A stretch of 37,144 nucleotides of DNA, taken from an uncultured Myxococcales bacterium (lineage in GTDB: Bacteria; Myxococcota_A; UBA9042). The notes below the pieces were generated by a model that worked only from the letters and a program-made list of their open reading frames with translations, was not told where the DNA came from and searched no databases. Where the stretch lies: NCBI GenBank assembly GCA_903840165.1, contig CAIMEY010000117.1:1-37144 (forward strand), given 5' to 3'. How positions within the stretch are numbered: the first letter of the stretch is position 1; the number at the start of each line of letters is the position of its first letter. Shown piece by piece: positions 1 to 7,893 of this stretch. Made by a program: the position numbers and the translations under genes.

Positions 1-408
1 ATTGGCTGGACTGCTGCGGGTCGCTCTGCCAATTCAACTCCCAATGCCGCGGCGTGCCGACTATGAAGGAAGCATGGAGCGCAATCCTAAGTAGTGCAAA
101 GACGAGCCGTGCGGCATCCGCATTTTACTGACTGCCTCACGCAGCGTCGCTACCTTGTCCATTGGACTGGTCGCGCGCCCTCGCGGTACCAAGACCAGCC
201 CGGTTCTGTCTATCTCCACCTACATCCTCGCTTTTCCTTCCGCCCTGCTAGTTGACCGCGCCCGCCCCGCCTTGGGCTCAGGGTCCTGTGGTATCGTAAT
301 TCTGCTTGAAGTGCTTGTTCATATTGTGATTTCGCAAGCTACTCTTCGCCAACGCCGTGTCCGGGCCTGCGTTCTGCTAGGCCGGGCGAGCGACGGTCCC
401 AGGGGCTC
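1..408. other. Left-edge stretch without a convincing gene
   Basis: No convincing complete gene lies here. On the plus strand a reading frame is open from the left edge (position 3) to a TGA at 129-131. It encodes about 42 residues beginning W-L-D-C-C-G-S-L-C, with C4, C5, C9 and C15 clustered. This could be the tail of a Cys-rich secreted protein starting outside the window, a common style in this region, but nothing else supports it. An 85-codon frame from a TTG at 155 to 412 overlaps the start of the next gene, has no recognisable domain and no good ribosome site, and is probably not real. The stretch presumably holds the promoter of the 409 gene, but I see no convincing -35/-10 pair. Confidence 0.4.
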
Positions 409-2370
409 ATGAATACCTCAATTTACATGCGGCACTATTGTCGATTTCCGCGCCTTTGGCGGCATCCGGCAGCCTTGCTATCCCTTGGATTCATAGCGTT
501 TTCGTCTTGCACCGTCTCCAAGGTGATTGTTGAGCCGGTCGACGCGACCTCGGCCGCCGATACCGCCAACGCTGACATAGTGAACGATGCCGGCGCGAAC
601 GTCGACGCCGCGAAAGATGTTGAAGTTGCTGATCTTCCAGCCGTTCCGACCGAAGGTGCCGCACCATCCCTGCCTGCCCCCTTGGGTTGGACCTTCACAG
701 AAATCGGCGCTGCGGCGGGCGTGACATGGAAGCACCAACCTGTTGTAGAAGTCGCTGGATATACGTCGATGTATGACCACGGCAGCGGCATGGCTACGGG
801 CGATTTTGACGGCGATGGCCACGAAGACCTGCTCCTGCTCAACCAATGCGGTTCGCCCGGCTACTATTTGGGGCATGGGGATGGCACATTTACCAATGCT
901 TCTAGCCGCTTGCAAGTGCTGAGCAGTGGAATTCGTGTCGGCGTCACCTATGGCGATTACGACGGCGACGGTGATACGGACTTTTACGTCACTTTCACCC
1001 GTAGTCACAATATGTTACTGCAGCAACAGCCCGATGGCTCCTTTGTCAACGTCGCCCAGGCGGCGGGGGTGGATGCGGTCGGACACCTCAGTGGCGCGGC
1101 CTTTGTCGACGTCGATCGCGACGGCTGGCTCGACATTGTGGTCGCTGGAAACCGCAGATTTACTTTAGAATCAATAGCTTCTCAGGTTCAGGGCTGCCCA
1201 TCGCATTACACCGGCAAGTCGGTGACGCAGCTCGTGTCCGACCCAACCTCGGACCCGCCCCGTCTCTTTCGCAACCTTGGGCCCCAAGGCGGATTCGCAT
1301 TTGCCGAAGAAAGTCAGGCACGTGGCTTGCCCGGTGGCGGCGAGGCAGCACCTAAGCGCAGCGCGTCGGACATCACCGTCGTCGATTTTGACCGTGATGG
1401 CGCCCCAGACCTGATGATGTCCGACATGTTCGGACAGTCGAGCCTGCTGCACAATGACGGAACAGGACATTTCACAGACGTTATTGCCCAACGATTACCA
1501 CAGTTTTCCTATGGCACGGTGGCTTCGACGTGGACCGACTACAACGGCGACGGCTGGCCGGACGTGCTGGCGACCGACATGCATTCGGACATGTGGATCG
1601 ACCCATCGACGCCATTTTCCGATGTATTGCCAGGGATTCGCTACAAGGGCCTGGGCGGGCCAGCGTCCGGGGAAGGCGACAATCCAACGGGCCCTTTGTA
1701 TGGCAACAGCATGTGGCTGCAAGGGAAAGCGCCTGCTTTTGCCGAGGTTTCAATGGCTTGGCACACCGAGACCTTTCAGCCCTGGGGGCACCAACCGGCT
1801 GATTTCGATAACGATGGCGACCCGGACGTCTACGTCGCCGCGGGCATGTCCAACCCCTATTTGTACACGCCCAGCCTATTTTTACTCAATGATGGTGCGC
1901 AGTTCACGCAGATGCAGACCCAGCTTGGCCTGGACCCACCGGCGGATGGTGCCGTCGACGCGACCCAAAAAGTGCAAGGGCAGCCGTACATTGCCTCAGC
2001 GCGGACGGCGGCGGTGATGGACTGGGATGAGGACGGCGACCTCGATCTCGTTGTTTTGACATGGAATCACCGCGTTCACCTCTTGCGCAATGACCTGCCT
2101 GCCGGTCGCCATTGGCTCGACGTTGCGGTTGACGGCAAAGCGCCTCGTGACCCCTATGGCGCGTGGATCGACGTATTTGCCGGTGGTTACGCGTGGTCCC
2201 GCAGCGTCGACGGCCAGAGGGGCTATCTCTCGCAATCGAGCCACCGCGTGCACTTCGGCCTGGGGAACGTCGCCGCCGTGTCCCGCGTCCTGGTGCATTG
2301 GCCCGATGGTACCAGTAGTGAAGTCCTCAATCCTGCGGTCGATTCCCGGATTACGGTGGTTCATCCATGA
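409..2370 (+). CDS. FG-GAP/VCBS repeat lipoprotein with C-terminal ASPIC/UnbV domain
   Basis: This is a predicted surface or periplasmic lipoprotein of 653 residues. A basic N-terminus and hydrophobic stretch end in a lipobox-like F-S-S-C with Cys at residue 34, followed by an Asp/Ala-rich linker to about residue 75. The body carries seven Asp-rich FG-GAP/VCBS motifs (for example DFDGDGHED, DYDGDGDTD, DVDRDGWLD, DFDRDGAPD, DYNGDGWPD, DFDNDGDPD, DWDEDGDLD). These normally form calcium-binding loops on a beta-propeller. The last ~80 residues match the ASPIC/UnbV domain (FGLGN, then VHWPDG near the end). The family (CRTAC1-like) is extracellular with no general enzymatic role known. An ATG at 427 is an alternative start; the ATG at 409 follows AGGGG. 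Its stop overlaps the next gene by four bases, so the two are probably co-translated. A paralogue lies at 17563-19635. Confidence 0.88.
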   Translation: MNTSIYMRHYCRFPRLWRHPAALLSLGFIAFSSCTVSKVIVEPVDATSAADTANADIVNDAGANVDAAKDVEVADLPAVPTEGAAPSLPAPLGWTFTEIGAAAGVTWKHQPVVEVAGYTSMYDHGSGMATGDFDGDGHEDLLLLNQCGSPGYYLGHGDGTFTNASSRLQVLSSGIRVGVTYGDYDGDGDTDFYVTFTRSHNMLLQQQPDGSFVNVAQAAGVDAVGHLSGAAFVDVDRDGWLDIVVAGNRRFTLESIASQVQGCPSHYTGKSVTQLVSDPTSDPPRLFRNLGPQGGFAFAEESQARGLPGGGEAAPKRSASDITVVDFDRDGAPDLMMSDMFGQSSLLHNDGTGHFTDVIAQRLPQFSYGTVASTWTDYNGDGWPDVLATDMHSDMWIDPSTPFSDVLPGIRYKGLGGPASGEGDNPTGPLYGNSMWLQGKAPAFAEVSMAWHTETFQPWGHQPADFDNDGDPDVYVAAGMSNPYLYTPSLFLLNDGAQFTQMQTQLGLDPPADGAVDATQKVQGQPYIASARTAAVMDWDEDGDLDLVVLTWNHRVHLLRNDLPAGRHWLDVAVDGKAPRDPYGAWIDVFAGGYAWSRSVDGQRGYLSQSSHRVHFGLGNVAAVSRVLVHWPDGTSSEVLNPAVDSRITVVHP

Positions 2371-2837
2371 CGCAGTTTGCGCCCTTGGCCCTGCTGGCAG
2401 CCCTGGCGATGGCCACGGCGTGCACCAGTGCGGGCGGTGCAGCGGGCCCAAGCGTTGCTGATGCCCAAGGCGCGGCGGATGCTGACCTGAGTGCCCACGG
2501 CGCGACGGTGCCAGAACCCTATACATCCATGCAAAATCCCTACGGTTATGCGGATCCGTCTCTGGCTAACCTTGGCGCAGGCCTGTACACGCAGCATTGC
2601 AACCATTGCCATGGTTCGCAGGGCAGCGGGGACGGCACGCGCGCCAAAGGGCGAATTCCGGTGGTCAGCGACCTCAATGCCGCCAATCTAGAACATCAGG
2701 ATAACTATTGGTTTTGGCGGATTCATCAGGGAGGCAAAGCCTTCCAATCGGCGATGCCCGCCTTTGCCGAGGTGCTCACCGACGACGAAATCTGGCGCAT
2801 CATCACCTATTGTCGCTGGCATTTCAGCAACTTCTAG
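2367..2837 (+). CDS. Lipoprotein c-type cytochrome (single heme)
   Basis: The predicted protein is a 156-residue lipid-anchored class I cytochrome c. A signal peptide ends in A-T-A-C with the lipid-modified Cys at residue 19, followed by a short Ala/Asp-rich linker. The heme-binding motif C-N-H-C-H is at residues 78-82. A plausible axial Met is M130 in S-A-M-P-A-F, and the C-terminal helix LTDDEIWRIITY is typical of the cytochrome c / cbb3 subunit-like fold. It probably carries electrons at the outer face of a membrane. The ATG lies inside the stop of the FG-GAP/ASPIC gene (ATGA overlap), which implies translational coupling and a shared role. The redox partner is not visible; no oxidase or reductase lies beside it. 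Confidence 0.9.
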   Translation: MTQFAPLALLAALAMATACTSAGGAAGPSVADAQGAADADLSAHGATVPEPYTSMQNPYGYADPSLANLGAGLYTQHCNHCHGSQGSGDGTRAKGRIPVVSDLNAANLEHQDNYWFWRIHQGGKAFQSAMPAFAEVLTDDEIWRIITYCRWHFSNF

Positions 2838-3001
2838 GTGGGCCGCAGCTCCCTCGTTCGGCGCTCCGTCGTCTGGCCAAGTCGGGCATGGGCGCATCGC
2901 CGAAGAGGCGACCCGGCTGGGATTTTCTGTCTAGTCCACGTAACTTCTTGGACCTATTGCGGCCGCCTGGCGTCGTGATCAGCCAAAGGCAGCGTCCCGT
3001 C

Positions 3002-4351
3002 TCAGGTATTGGCCCGCAGCAAGCGAACACTGGCGACGCTCTGGCGAAAACCATGGGCCGCAAAACTGCGAGCCAGCGCCGAATCACTCGTACGAACAAT
3101 GACTTCTGGCTGTTCATGGACCGGTAGCGCCTGCACCGCTGCCGCGAGTTGATCGGGTTTGATGGCTTGGCCAGCGACAATCAGCAAATCGGCGGGCGGC
3201 TGCACCTTAGCCAGGTCTTCGAGATGCTCAAGTTGTTGAATATCCGCGCCTTTCATCACCGCATGCAGCAAGCGCAGCTCAATGACATCGGCATCCAGGG
3301 TGCACACCCGGCGCACGTGCGACGCGGTGGCAGCGACGCGCCAGACCGGCAGTTCCAGCCAGAACACGGAACCGCCCCCAGGTCGCGGCGAAAAGCCAAT
3401 AGATCCGCTCATTAACTGCACAAGCTGTTGGCAAATCGCTAGGCCCAGGCCCGTGCCACCGTAACGGCGGGTCATCGAGCCATCGGCCTGCTGAAATGGC
3501 TGAAATAGATGGAGAATCGCTTCTGGCGCCACACCGATGCCGGTATCCGCGACCTCGACGCGCACCGTATCATGCTCGGTACGCCGGCCGTGTACGCAAA
3601 TATGACCTTGGGCCGTGAATTTAATGGCGTTCCCCAGCAAATTGAGCAGGACTTGGCGCAAGCGCAGCGCATCGGCCCGCACCAGCAGGGGAGATTCTGA
3701 AAAAGTAGTATTGAGGACAAGGCCTTGGGTCGTTGCTAGGCCCGCAGTTACTGCGATGACTTCGGCGACCACGGCGTCGACCGATACGCACGTTTGCTCG
3801 ACCAGGAGACGGCCCGATTCGATCTTCGAAAAGTCGAGAACATCATTGAGAATGCCCATCAGCGCGTCTGCCGATGTCTTCAGTAACCCCGCGTAATCCC
3901 GTTGCTCCTGGCTCAGCGGCGTTCCCAGCAGCAGGTGGGTCAGGCCGATGATGCCATTCATTGGCGTACGAATCTCATGACTTACATTGGCCACAAAGGC
4001 CGACTTCAGCCGCGATGCCTCCAGTGCCGCGTCCCGCGCTTGCTGCATGGCCTCCTGGGCCGCCTTGAAGGTGCTCAAGTCCACGTGGGTGCCCGCCATG
4101 GTGCGCACCTCGCCCTGTGGGTTTCGTTCCGCCTGTCCGCGCGCAAGGATCCACGCGTGGCTATCATCCTTACGCCTAAGGCGAATTTCGACCGAATACG
4201 GCACATGGTCCTGAAAATGGGCCCGGAGCGCCGCCGAAACCAGAGGCACATCGTCCGGATGCAGGCGCTGAAAGAAGGTCTGCTCGCGCGTTGGCAATTC
4301 GCCCGGTTCAAAGCCGAGCATCGCCTCCCAAGCCGGCGAAAACAGCACCAC
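3002..4351 (-). CDS. PAS-domain sensor histidine kinase with degenerate receiver-like tail; N-terminus probably frameshifted
   Basis: As read from the GTG at 4351 this is a 449-residue soluble sensor kinase. A PAS_3-type fold covers residues 1-95. A HisKA domain follows, with the phospho-acceptor His at residue 125 in N-V-S-H-E-I-R-T-P. The HATPase has an N-box around N241, G1 motif DTGIG (269-273) and G2 motif GGTGLGL (298-304). The last ~110 residues look like a degenerate receiver, with no obvious phospho-acceptor Asp in context. No membrane segment is present. The PAS domain lacks its first strand at this start. An in-frame stop lies at 4388-4390, while a good GGAGG site (4416-4420) precedes ATGs at 4412 and 4409 in another frame. 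Removing one base near 4379 joins them, so the intact gene probably spans 3002-4409. It follows the receiver-Hpt gene on the same strand. Confidence 0.8.
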   Translation of the reverse strand: MVLFSPAWEAMLGFEPGELPTREQTFFQRLHPDDVPLVSAALRAHFQDHVPYSVEIRLRRKDDSHAWILARGQAERNPQGEVRTMAGTHVDLSTFKAAQEAMQQARDAALEASRLKSAFVANVSHEIRTPMNGIIGLTHLLLGTPLSQEQRDYAGLLKTSADALMGILNDVLDFSKIESGRLLVEQTCVSVDAVVAEVIAVTAGLATTQGLVLNTTFSESPLLVRADALRLRQVLLNLLGNAIKFTAQGHICVHGRRTEHDTVRVEVADTGIGVAPEAILHLFQPFQQADGSMTRRYGGTGLGLAICQQLVQLMSGSIGFSPRPGGGSVFWLELPVWRVAATASHVRRVCTLDADVIELRLLHAVMKGADIQQLEHLEDLAKVQPPADLLIVAGQAIKPDQLAAAVQALPVHEQPEVIVRTSDSALARSFAAHGFRQSVASVRLLRANT

Positions 4352-4551
4352 GCCGCTGGCAATATCCCATTGCCACAGACAAGCTTGTTATGGTTCGGGT
4401 ATTATTCATCATCGTCCTCCGCACAACCGACGACACTGTCGACGCTCTGCCGACGGGCAAGGGGCGCACGAACGAGGCTGTCGGTTTGATCGGCCTATCG
4501 TCCCTTGTTTTGGCTATCTATTCAAAAGGTTCAGTGGGTTTCGGTCGGCGG

Positions 4552-5322
4552 CTACAGACCGGGAAGCAGTTTGGCTACCGCCTCATCCAAGGCCAGAAGT
4601 GACGTTGCACCTAGGCTCTGAAACGTTGCAAAAGCATCTTGAAATTGCGCAACATTTTGCTGCCGGGCATGCTGTTCCAGATGGCCCGCCAATTCGGCCA
4701 GGGGCAGCAAACCCACCGCTCCAACGCTGGATTTGAGCGAATGCGCCGTGCGAGCCGCGGCTAGCCAATCCTCCCGCGCCATGGCGTCTTGCAGGTCCAG
4801 CAGGCCTTGACGCATCGACGCATGGACTAACAGCGCGAGATCACGAAGCAAACCACCGTCATCCAGGGGCAGCAAGTCTTCAAGGGCCGGTACGTCCACC
4901 AGTGCGCGGTTGGTCACCGAAGGCAGGGTCCAGGTCGACGACGGAACGCGTCCCGGCCGCCGCAGCCATTCGTCCACGCGTGCGAGCAACTCCGCGGGCG
5001 TAAACGGCTTTGCCACATGGTCGTCCATGCCGGCTTGCAGGCACAGCTCGCGGTCTCCCGTCATCACGCTGGCGGTCATCGCCAATACTTTCAGGTGCAT
5101 GGTCTGCGTCGCTGTGCGCAGGGCACGGACCGTTTCGTAGCCGTCCAGTTCGGGCATCTGGCAGTCGAGCAGGACCAAGTCATATTGGCAACGGCCAACA
5201 GCTTCAAGCACTTGCAGTCCATTCTCGACCACGTCAACGTGGTGTCCGGCCTTGACCAGTAGGTCCCGGGTGACGCGGCCGCTAATCGGGTTGTCCTCCG
5301 CCACCAGGATCTGGGCGCACAT
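4552..5322 (-). CDS. Response regulator receiver domain fused to an Hpt phosphotransfer domain
   Basis: This 256-residue cytoplasmic phosphorelay protein has a receiver domain at residues 1-122. Visible catalytic residues are the acidic pair E9/D10, phospho-acceptor D53 (L-L-D-C-Q-M-P), T83 and K105 (A-K-P-F). A linker to about residue 140 leads into an Hpt helical bundle whose phospho-accepting His is H194 in A-H-S-L-K-S-S-V-G-A-V-G. There is no DNA-binding or other output domain, so it should pass phosphate between a kinase and another regulator. The start is well supported: AAGGAG lies about five bases before the ATG. The histidine kinase is the next gene downstream on the same strand, about 140-200 bp away. 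In usual hybrid kinases, receiver and Hpt domains follow the kinase; here they are a separate gene placed before it. Confidence 0.92.
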   Translation of the reverse strand: MCAQILVAEDNPISGRVTRDLLVKAGHHVDVVENGLQVLEAVGRCQYDLVLLDCQMPELDGYETVRALRTATQTMHLKVLAMTASVMTGDRELCLQAGMDDHVAKPFTPAELLARVDEWLRRPGRVPSSTWTLPSVTNRALVDVPALEDLLPLDDGGLLRDLALLVHASMRQGLLDLQDAMAREDWLAAARTAHSLKSSVGAVGLLPLAELAGHLEQHARQQNVAQFQDAFATFQSLGATSLLALDEAVAKLLPGL

Positions 5323-6351
5323 TGGAATCTCCTTGCAAATTAGCAGGTAGTGCGGTGGGCAGGCCCTGCGCGCTGAAGGCTGCCGCAGCGACGGCTTAGG
5401 TACCGTGGCTGACGCTGCCCACAGTACCGCTCCACGCTGCGACCTGCCAAGCCTTTAATGGTCTTTGCCTGCGAGTTTAGGCAGATTACCCGTTTTCGCC
5501 GCCGCCCGCAGCCCGTCGCGCGCGTCCTGGGTGTCCCAGAGGATTCGGCGCATCTGCCATGAATGTAAAAGAGATTGTTCCATCGTCGCGGCCGGGGCGC
5601 TTCTTCCCTGCTTCCGAGCTCCCCGGGCCTTCGAGTTAGGCCGAAGCCTCCGCGTTGATCGTGGCCGGCCCCCTGTTGTCCCTAGGCGGCCAAGCGGATT
5701 GACCACGCGGTGACCACGGCGAAGACGCGCCGTATGTATCATTTCGGCAAGGCGCTGTCTCAATTTGAGACACGAGCGTCCTGGTTTGCGCACCTTCGGT
5801 TCACGGTTTGGCGCGCTATGCCTATCGCCATGGCCTCCGTGCGCTGGACGCGCTGATTGCTGGGCGGGGCGTTGAGGAATTGCGCTGCATCGTCGCCGTG
5901 CGGCATTCTTGATTCTGGCGGGAGCCTGAGCATTTTTCCTTTATGATCGACGCGTTGATGCCCAAGATTGGCCAAGGTCAGCCCGGCGGCTTTGGCTGCA
6001 GCGCTTTGACTTTGAAGGTGCGCGTGAACTGCGGCAACACGCAGCCCATCCACTGGTCGCCGCGGTGACCGTCCAGCAATCCTAGACTCATGCGTTGCGC
6101 TTGCCCGCCTCGCCCTTTGCCGACCGTGGTCGCTCAACGGGTGCGCAGCAGCCTAGGCCGCCCATATAGGCTGCATGGGCACGTCCACCGCGGCGCCTAT
6201 AGCCGCGTGGGGTTCGCCCGACCGTTGCAGCGGTGCGGCATTCGGTCAGCCAACCTTGACCCGAAGCTGGCGTTGGCAGCCGCAGGCATGGCCTGGCAAT
6301 TCTGTAAATATCGACAACTGGAAGGGATTTTACTCAAGCCCGGGGCGGCGA
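5323..6351. other. About 1 kb without a supportable gene
   Basis: This is the largest coding-poor stretch of the window. It lies upstream of the receiver-Hpt gene and downstream of the TPR lipoprotein, both on the minus strand. Frames of about 80-125 codons exist on both strands (for example minus 5760-6137), but they overlap one another, lack good ribosome sites, have composition typical of shadow frames, and show no domain I recognise. A plus-strand frame around 5815-6065 gives a protein-like string broken by stops, so a decayed gene is possible. No tRNA, CRISPR or strong terminator was seen. The ~100 bases next to 5322 probably hold the phosphorelay promoter. Confidence 0.5.
5421..5450 (-). 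promoter_or_regulatory. Candidate sigma70-type promoter for the phosphorelay genes
   Basis: On the minus strand TTGGCA (5450-5445) is followed after 18 bases by TACTGT (5426-5421), about 100 bases upstream of the receiver-Hpt start. The -35 matches consensus at five of six positions and the -10 at only three, so this is a tentative call. Confidence 0.3.
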
Positions 6352-7395
6352 TTACCAGCCCATGCGTTTGAGCGCCGCCAAGTTCTGCTGGACCGGCGCG
6401 CAGGTCGGGCAACGCGCGGCGGCCCCGGCAAAAGCGGCCGCGGACTGCTGCCCATCGCCCAGGCGTAAGTAGGCAAGACCCAAGTGATACCAGACGGTCC
6501 AACCTCCACCACGCACTGTCCAGCCGGCCAGAATGTCACGCGCGGGGGCTGCTTGTCCCGATTCGAGCAAGGCCACTGCCCATAACTCGCTGTAATCAGA
6601 CCGATCACTTTGCTGCCGGGCGGCATCGGCCGCGAGGCCCACAGCTTCCGCCGGACGGTGCAGGGCTAGATAAGCCTGCGCTTTCGCAGCCAAAAGGACC
6701 GGCGTCATCGCTCCTGGCGGCACACGTCCTAGGGCCTCAAGCGTGGCGTCAGGTTGGCCTTGGCGTGTCGCAATTAACACCTGCAGAATGCGCCGCTCTT
6801 GGTTGTCGGGCGATACTGCAAGGAGTTGAATTGCTTCATCAAGGTGGCCCGTCTCGTAGGCCGCCGTCGCCCTCAAGATGGCGTCCGTTGCGGTTGGACT
6901 GCTGTCCTGGGCCAAATCCCACGCCTTAGGCCACGCGCCTTCTGCACAGGCAACGCGTAACTGCGCGATATGTACCGCATTCTGCGTCGTTGCCTCGTCT
7001 GAACTCTTGAGCGGCCGCATCGCTCCCAGCCGCTGCTGCGCCTGAGGCAGTTGACCTTGACTGAGCGCCCATGTCGCAGCAAAGGCCGCAACATTTGGCT
7101 CAGAAGCGTGGGATTTCAGGAGTTTATCGAGCAGTTCCTGGCCGTCCGCCTTGCCTTCGGGCGTGACCAGCAACAGGCGAATTTGATTGAGTCGAGCACC
7201 GACCTGGCGACCGTCGCGGCTGGCGCTCTCTTCGTATCGACGCGCTGCCGCCGACAAATCGCCTTTGTTTTCCTGGACCCAGCCCTCGCGCCACAGAATC
7301 TCGGCGCGCGACGACGTGCAAGCAGTGACCAGGGCCAGCCCTAGCAGTGCTGCGCCCCGTACCAGCGTCACAACCCGCAGCTGGGCGGGCCACAT
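6352..7395 (-). CDS. TPR-type repeat lipoprotein linked to the ATP synthase operon
   Basis: The predicted product is a 347-residue lipoprotein. The chosen ATG at 7395 gives M-W-P-A-Q followed by a hydrophobic stretch and lipobox V-T-A-C with Cys at residue 26. The remainder is Ala/Leu-rich helical sequence with TPR-like spacing, such as W...G....A...Y and YHLGLAYLRLGDGQQSAAAF near the end, fitting stacked helix-turn-helix repeats for protein-protein contacts. Two late Cys residues (C-P-T-C) are present. The frame stays open far upstream, but that part overlaps atpC. The chosen start has AAAGGTGG a few bases before it, overlapping the atpC stop. The start lies only four bases after that stop, so this is almost certainly the last gene of the ATP synthase operon. 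Its role there is unknown; assembly or anchoring is speculation. Confidence 0.78.
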   Translation of the reverse strand: MWPAQLRVVTLVRGAALLGLALVTACTSSRAEILWREGWVQENKGDLSAAARRYEESASRDGRQVGARLNQIRLLLVTPEGKADGQELLDKLLKSHASEPNVAAFAATWALSQGQLPQAQQRLGAMRPLKSSDEATTQNAVHIAQLRVACAEGAWPKAWDLAQDSSPTATDAILRATAAYETGHLDEAIQLLAVSPDNQERRILQVLIATRQGQPDATLEALGRVPPGAMTPVLLAAKAQAYLALHRPAEAVGLAADAARQQSDRSDYSELWAVALLESGQAAPARDILAGWTVRGGGWTVWYHLGLAYLRLGDGQQSAAAFAGAAARCPTCAPVQQNLAALKRMGW

Positions 7396-7399
7396 TCGC

Positions 7400-7813
7400 T
7401 TAGCCACCTTTGGTAGAACCAACGCGAATTCGGGTGGTTGCAAGGTCAACGGCGCGCTTCTTGAGGGTCCAAGTCGCCGTCGACACATCCTCGCGGGCCT
7501 GGGCAAGCACAGCCGAGGCCGATTCCAAGGCCGAACGCGCCGCCTCAACGTCAATATCCTGTGCTGTTTCGCAGAGTTCGGTGGTAATGACCACTTTTTG
7601 ACCCTCGGTCACGTGGACATAGCCGCCGTCGACCAAAAGCACAACCTGGTCATGGCCTTCCACGTCAACCGTGCACGCGCCTGTGCGCAACGCCGCCAGC
7701 AGTGGCTGGTGGCCCGGCAAGATGCCCATGTCGCCCAACGCGCCCGGTACGATGACGCCGCGTGCCGTCCCGGAATACTTGACGCCGATGGGCGTGACGA
7801 TCTCAATGTGCAT
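7400..7813 (-). CDS. atpC: F-type ATP synthase epsilon subunit
   Basis: This is the epsilon subunit of the F1 central stalk, 137 residues and normal in length. It couples gamma rotation to the c-ring and can inhibit ATP hydrolysis. The N-terminal beta-sandwich is recognisable from MHIEIVTPIG, then GALGDMGILPGHQPLLAAL, then the VLLVDGGYVHVTEGQKVVI strands. The C-terminal helical hairpin begins near residue 88 and is Ala-rich. The start has GAGG six bases upstream. The gene is placed last of the canonical subunits, 80 bases after atpD and four bases before the TPR lipoprotein. Confidence 0.95.
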   Translation of the reverse strand: MHIEIVTPIGVKYSGTARGVIVPGALGDMGILPGHQPLLAALRTGACTVDVEGHDQVVLLVDGGYVHVTEGQKVVITTELCETAQDIDVEAARSALESASAVLAQAREDVSTATWTLKKRAVDLATTRIRVGSTKGG

Positions 7814-7893
7814 GATTTGCCTCAGTTCCTACCCAGCGAGCGCGGTGGCCGCCTTGACGCATGACCACGTTGCCGACAGCCAAGCCCTTGATC

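Noticed and set aside
155..412. 85-codon plus-strand frame from a TTG
   Set aside because: No ribosome site, no domain, and it overlaps the well-supported 409 gene.
5760..6137. 125-codon minus-strand frame in the coding-poor kilobase
   Set aside because: Arg/Ala-rich composition, overlapping frames on both strands, no ribosome site and no recognisable family.
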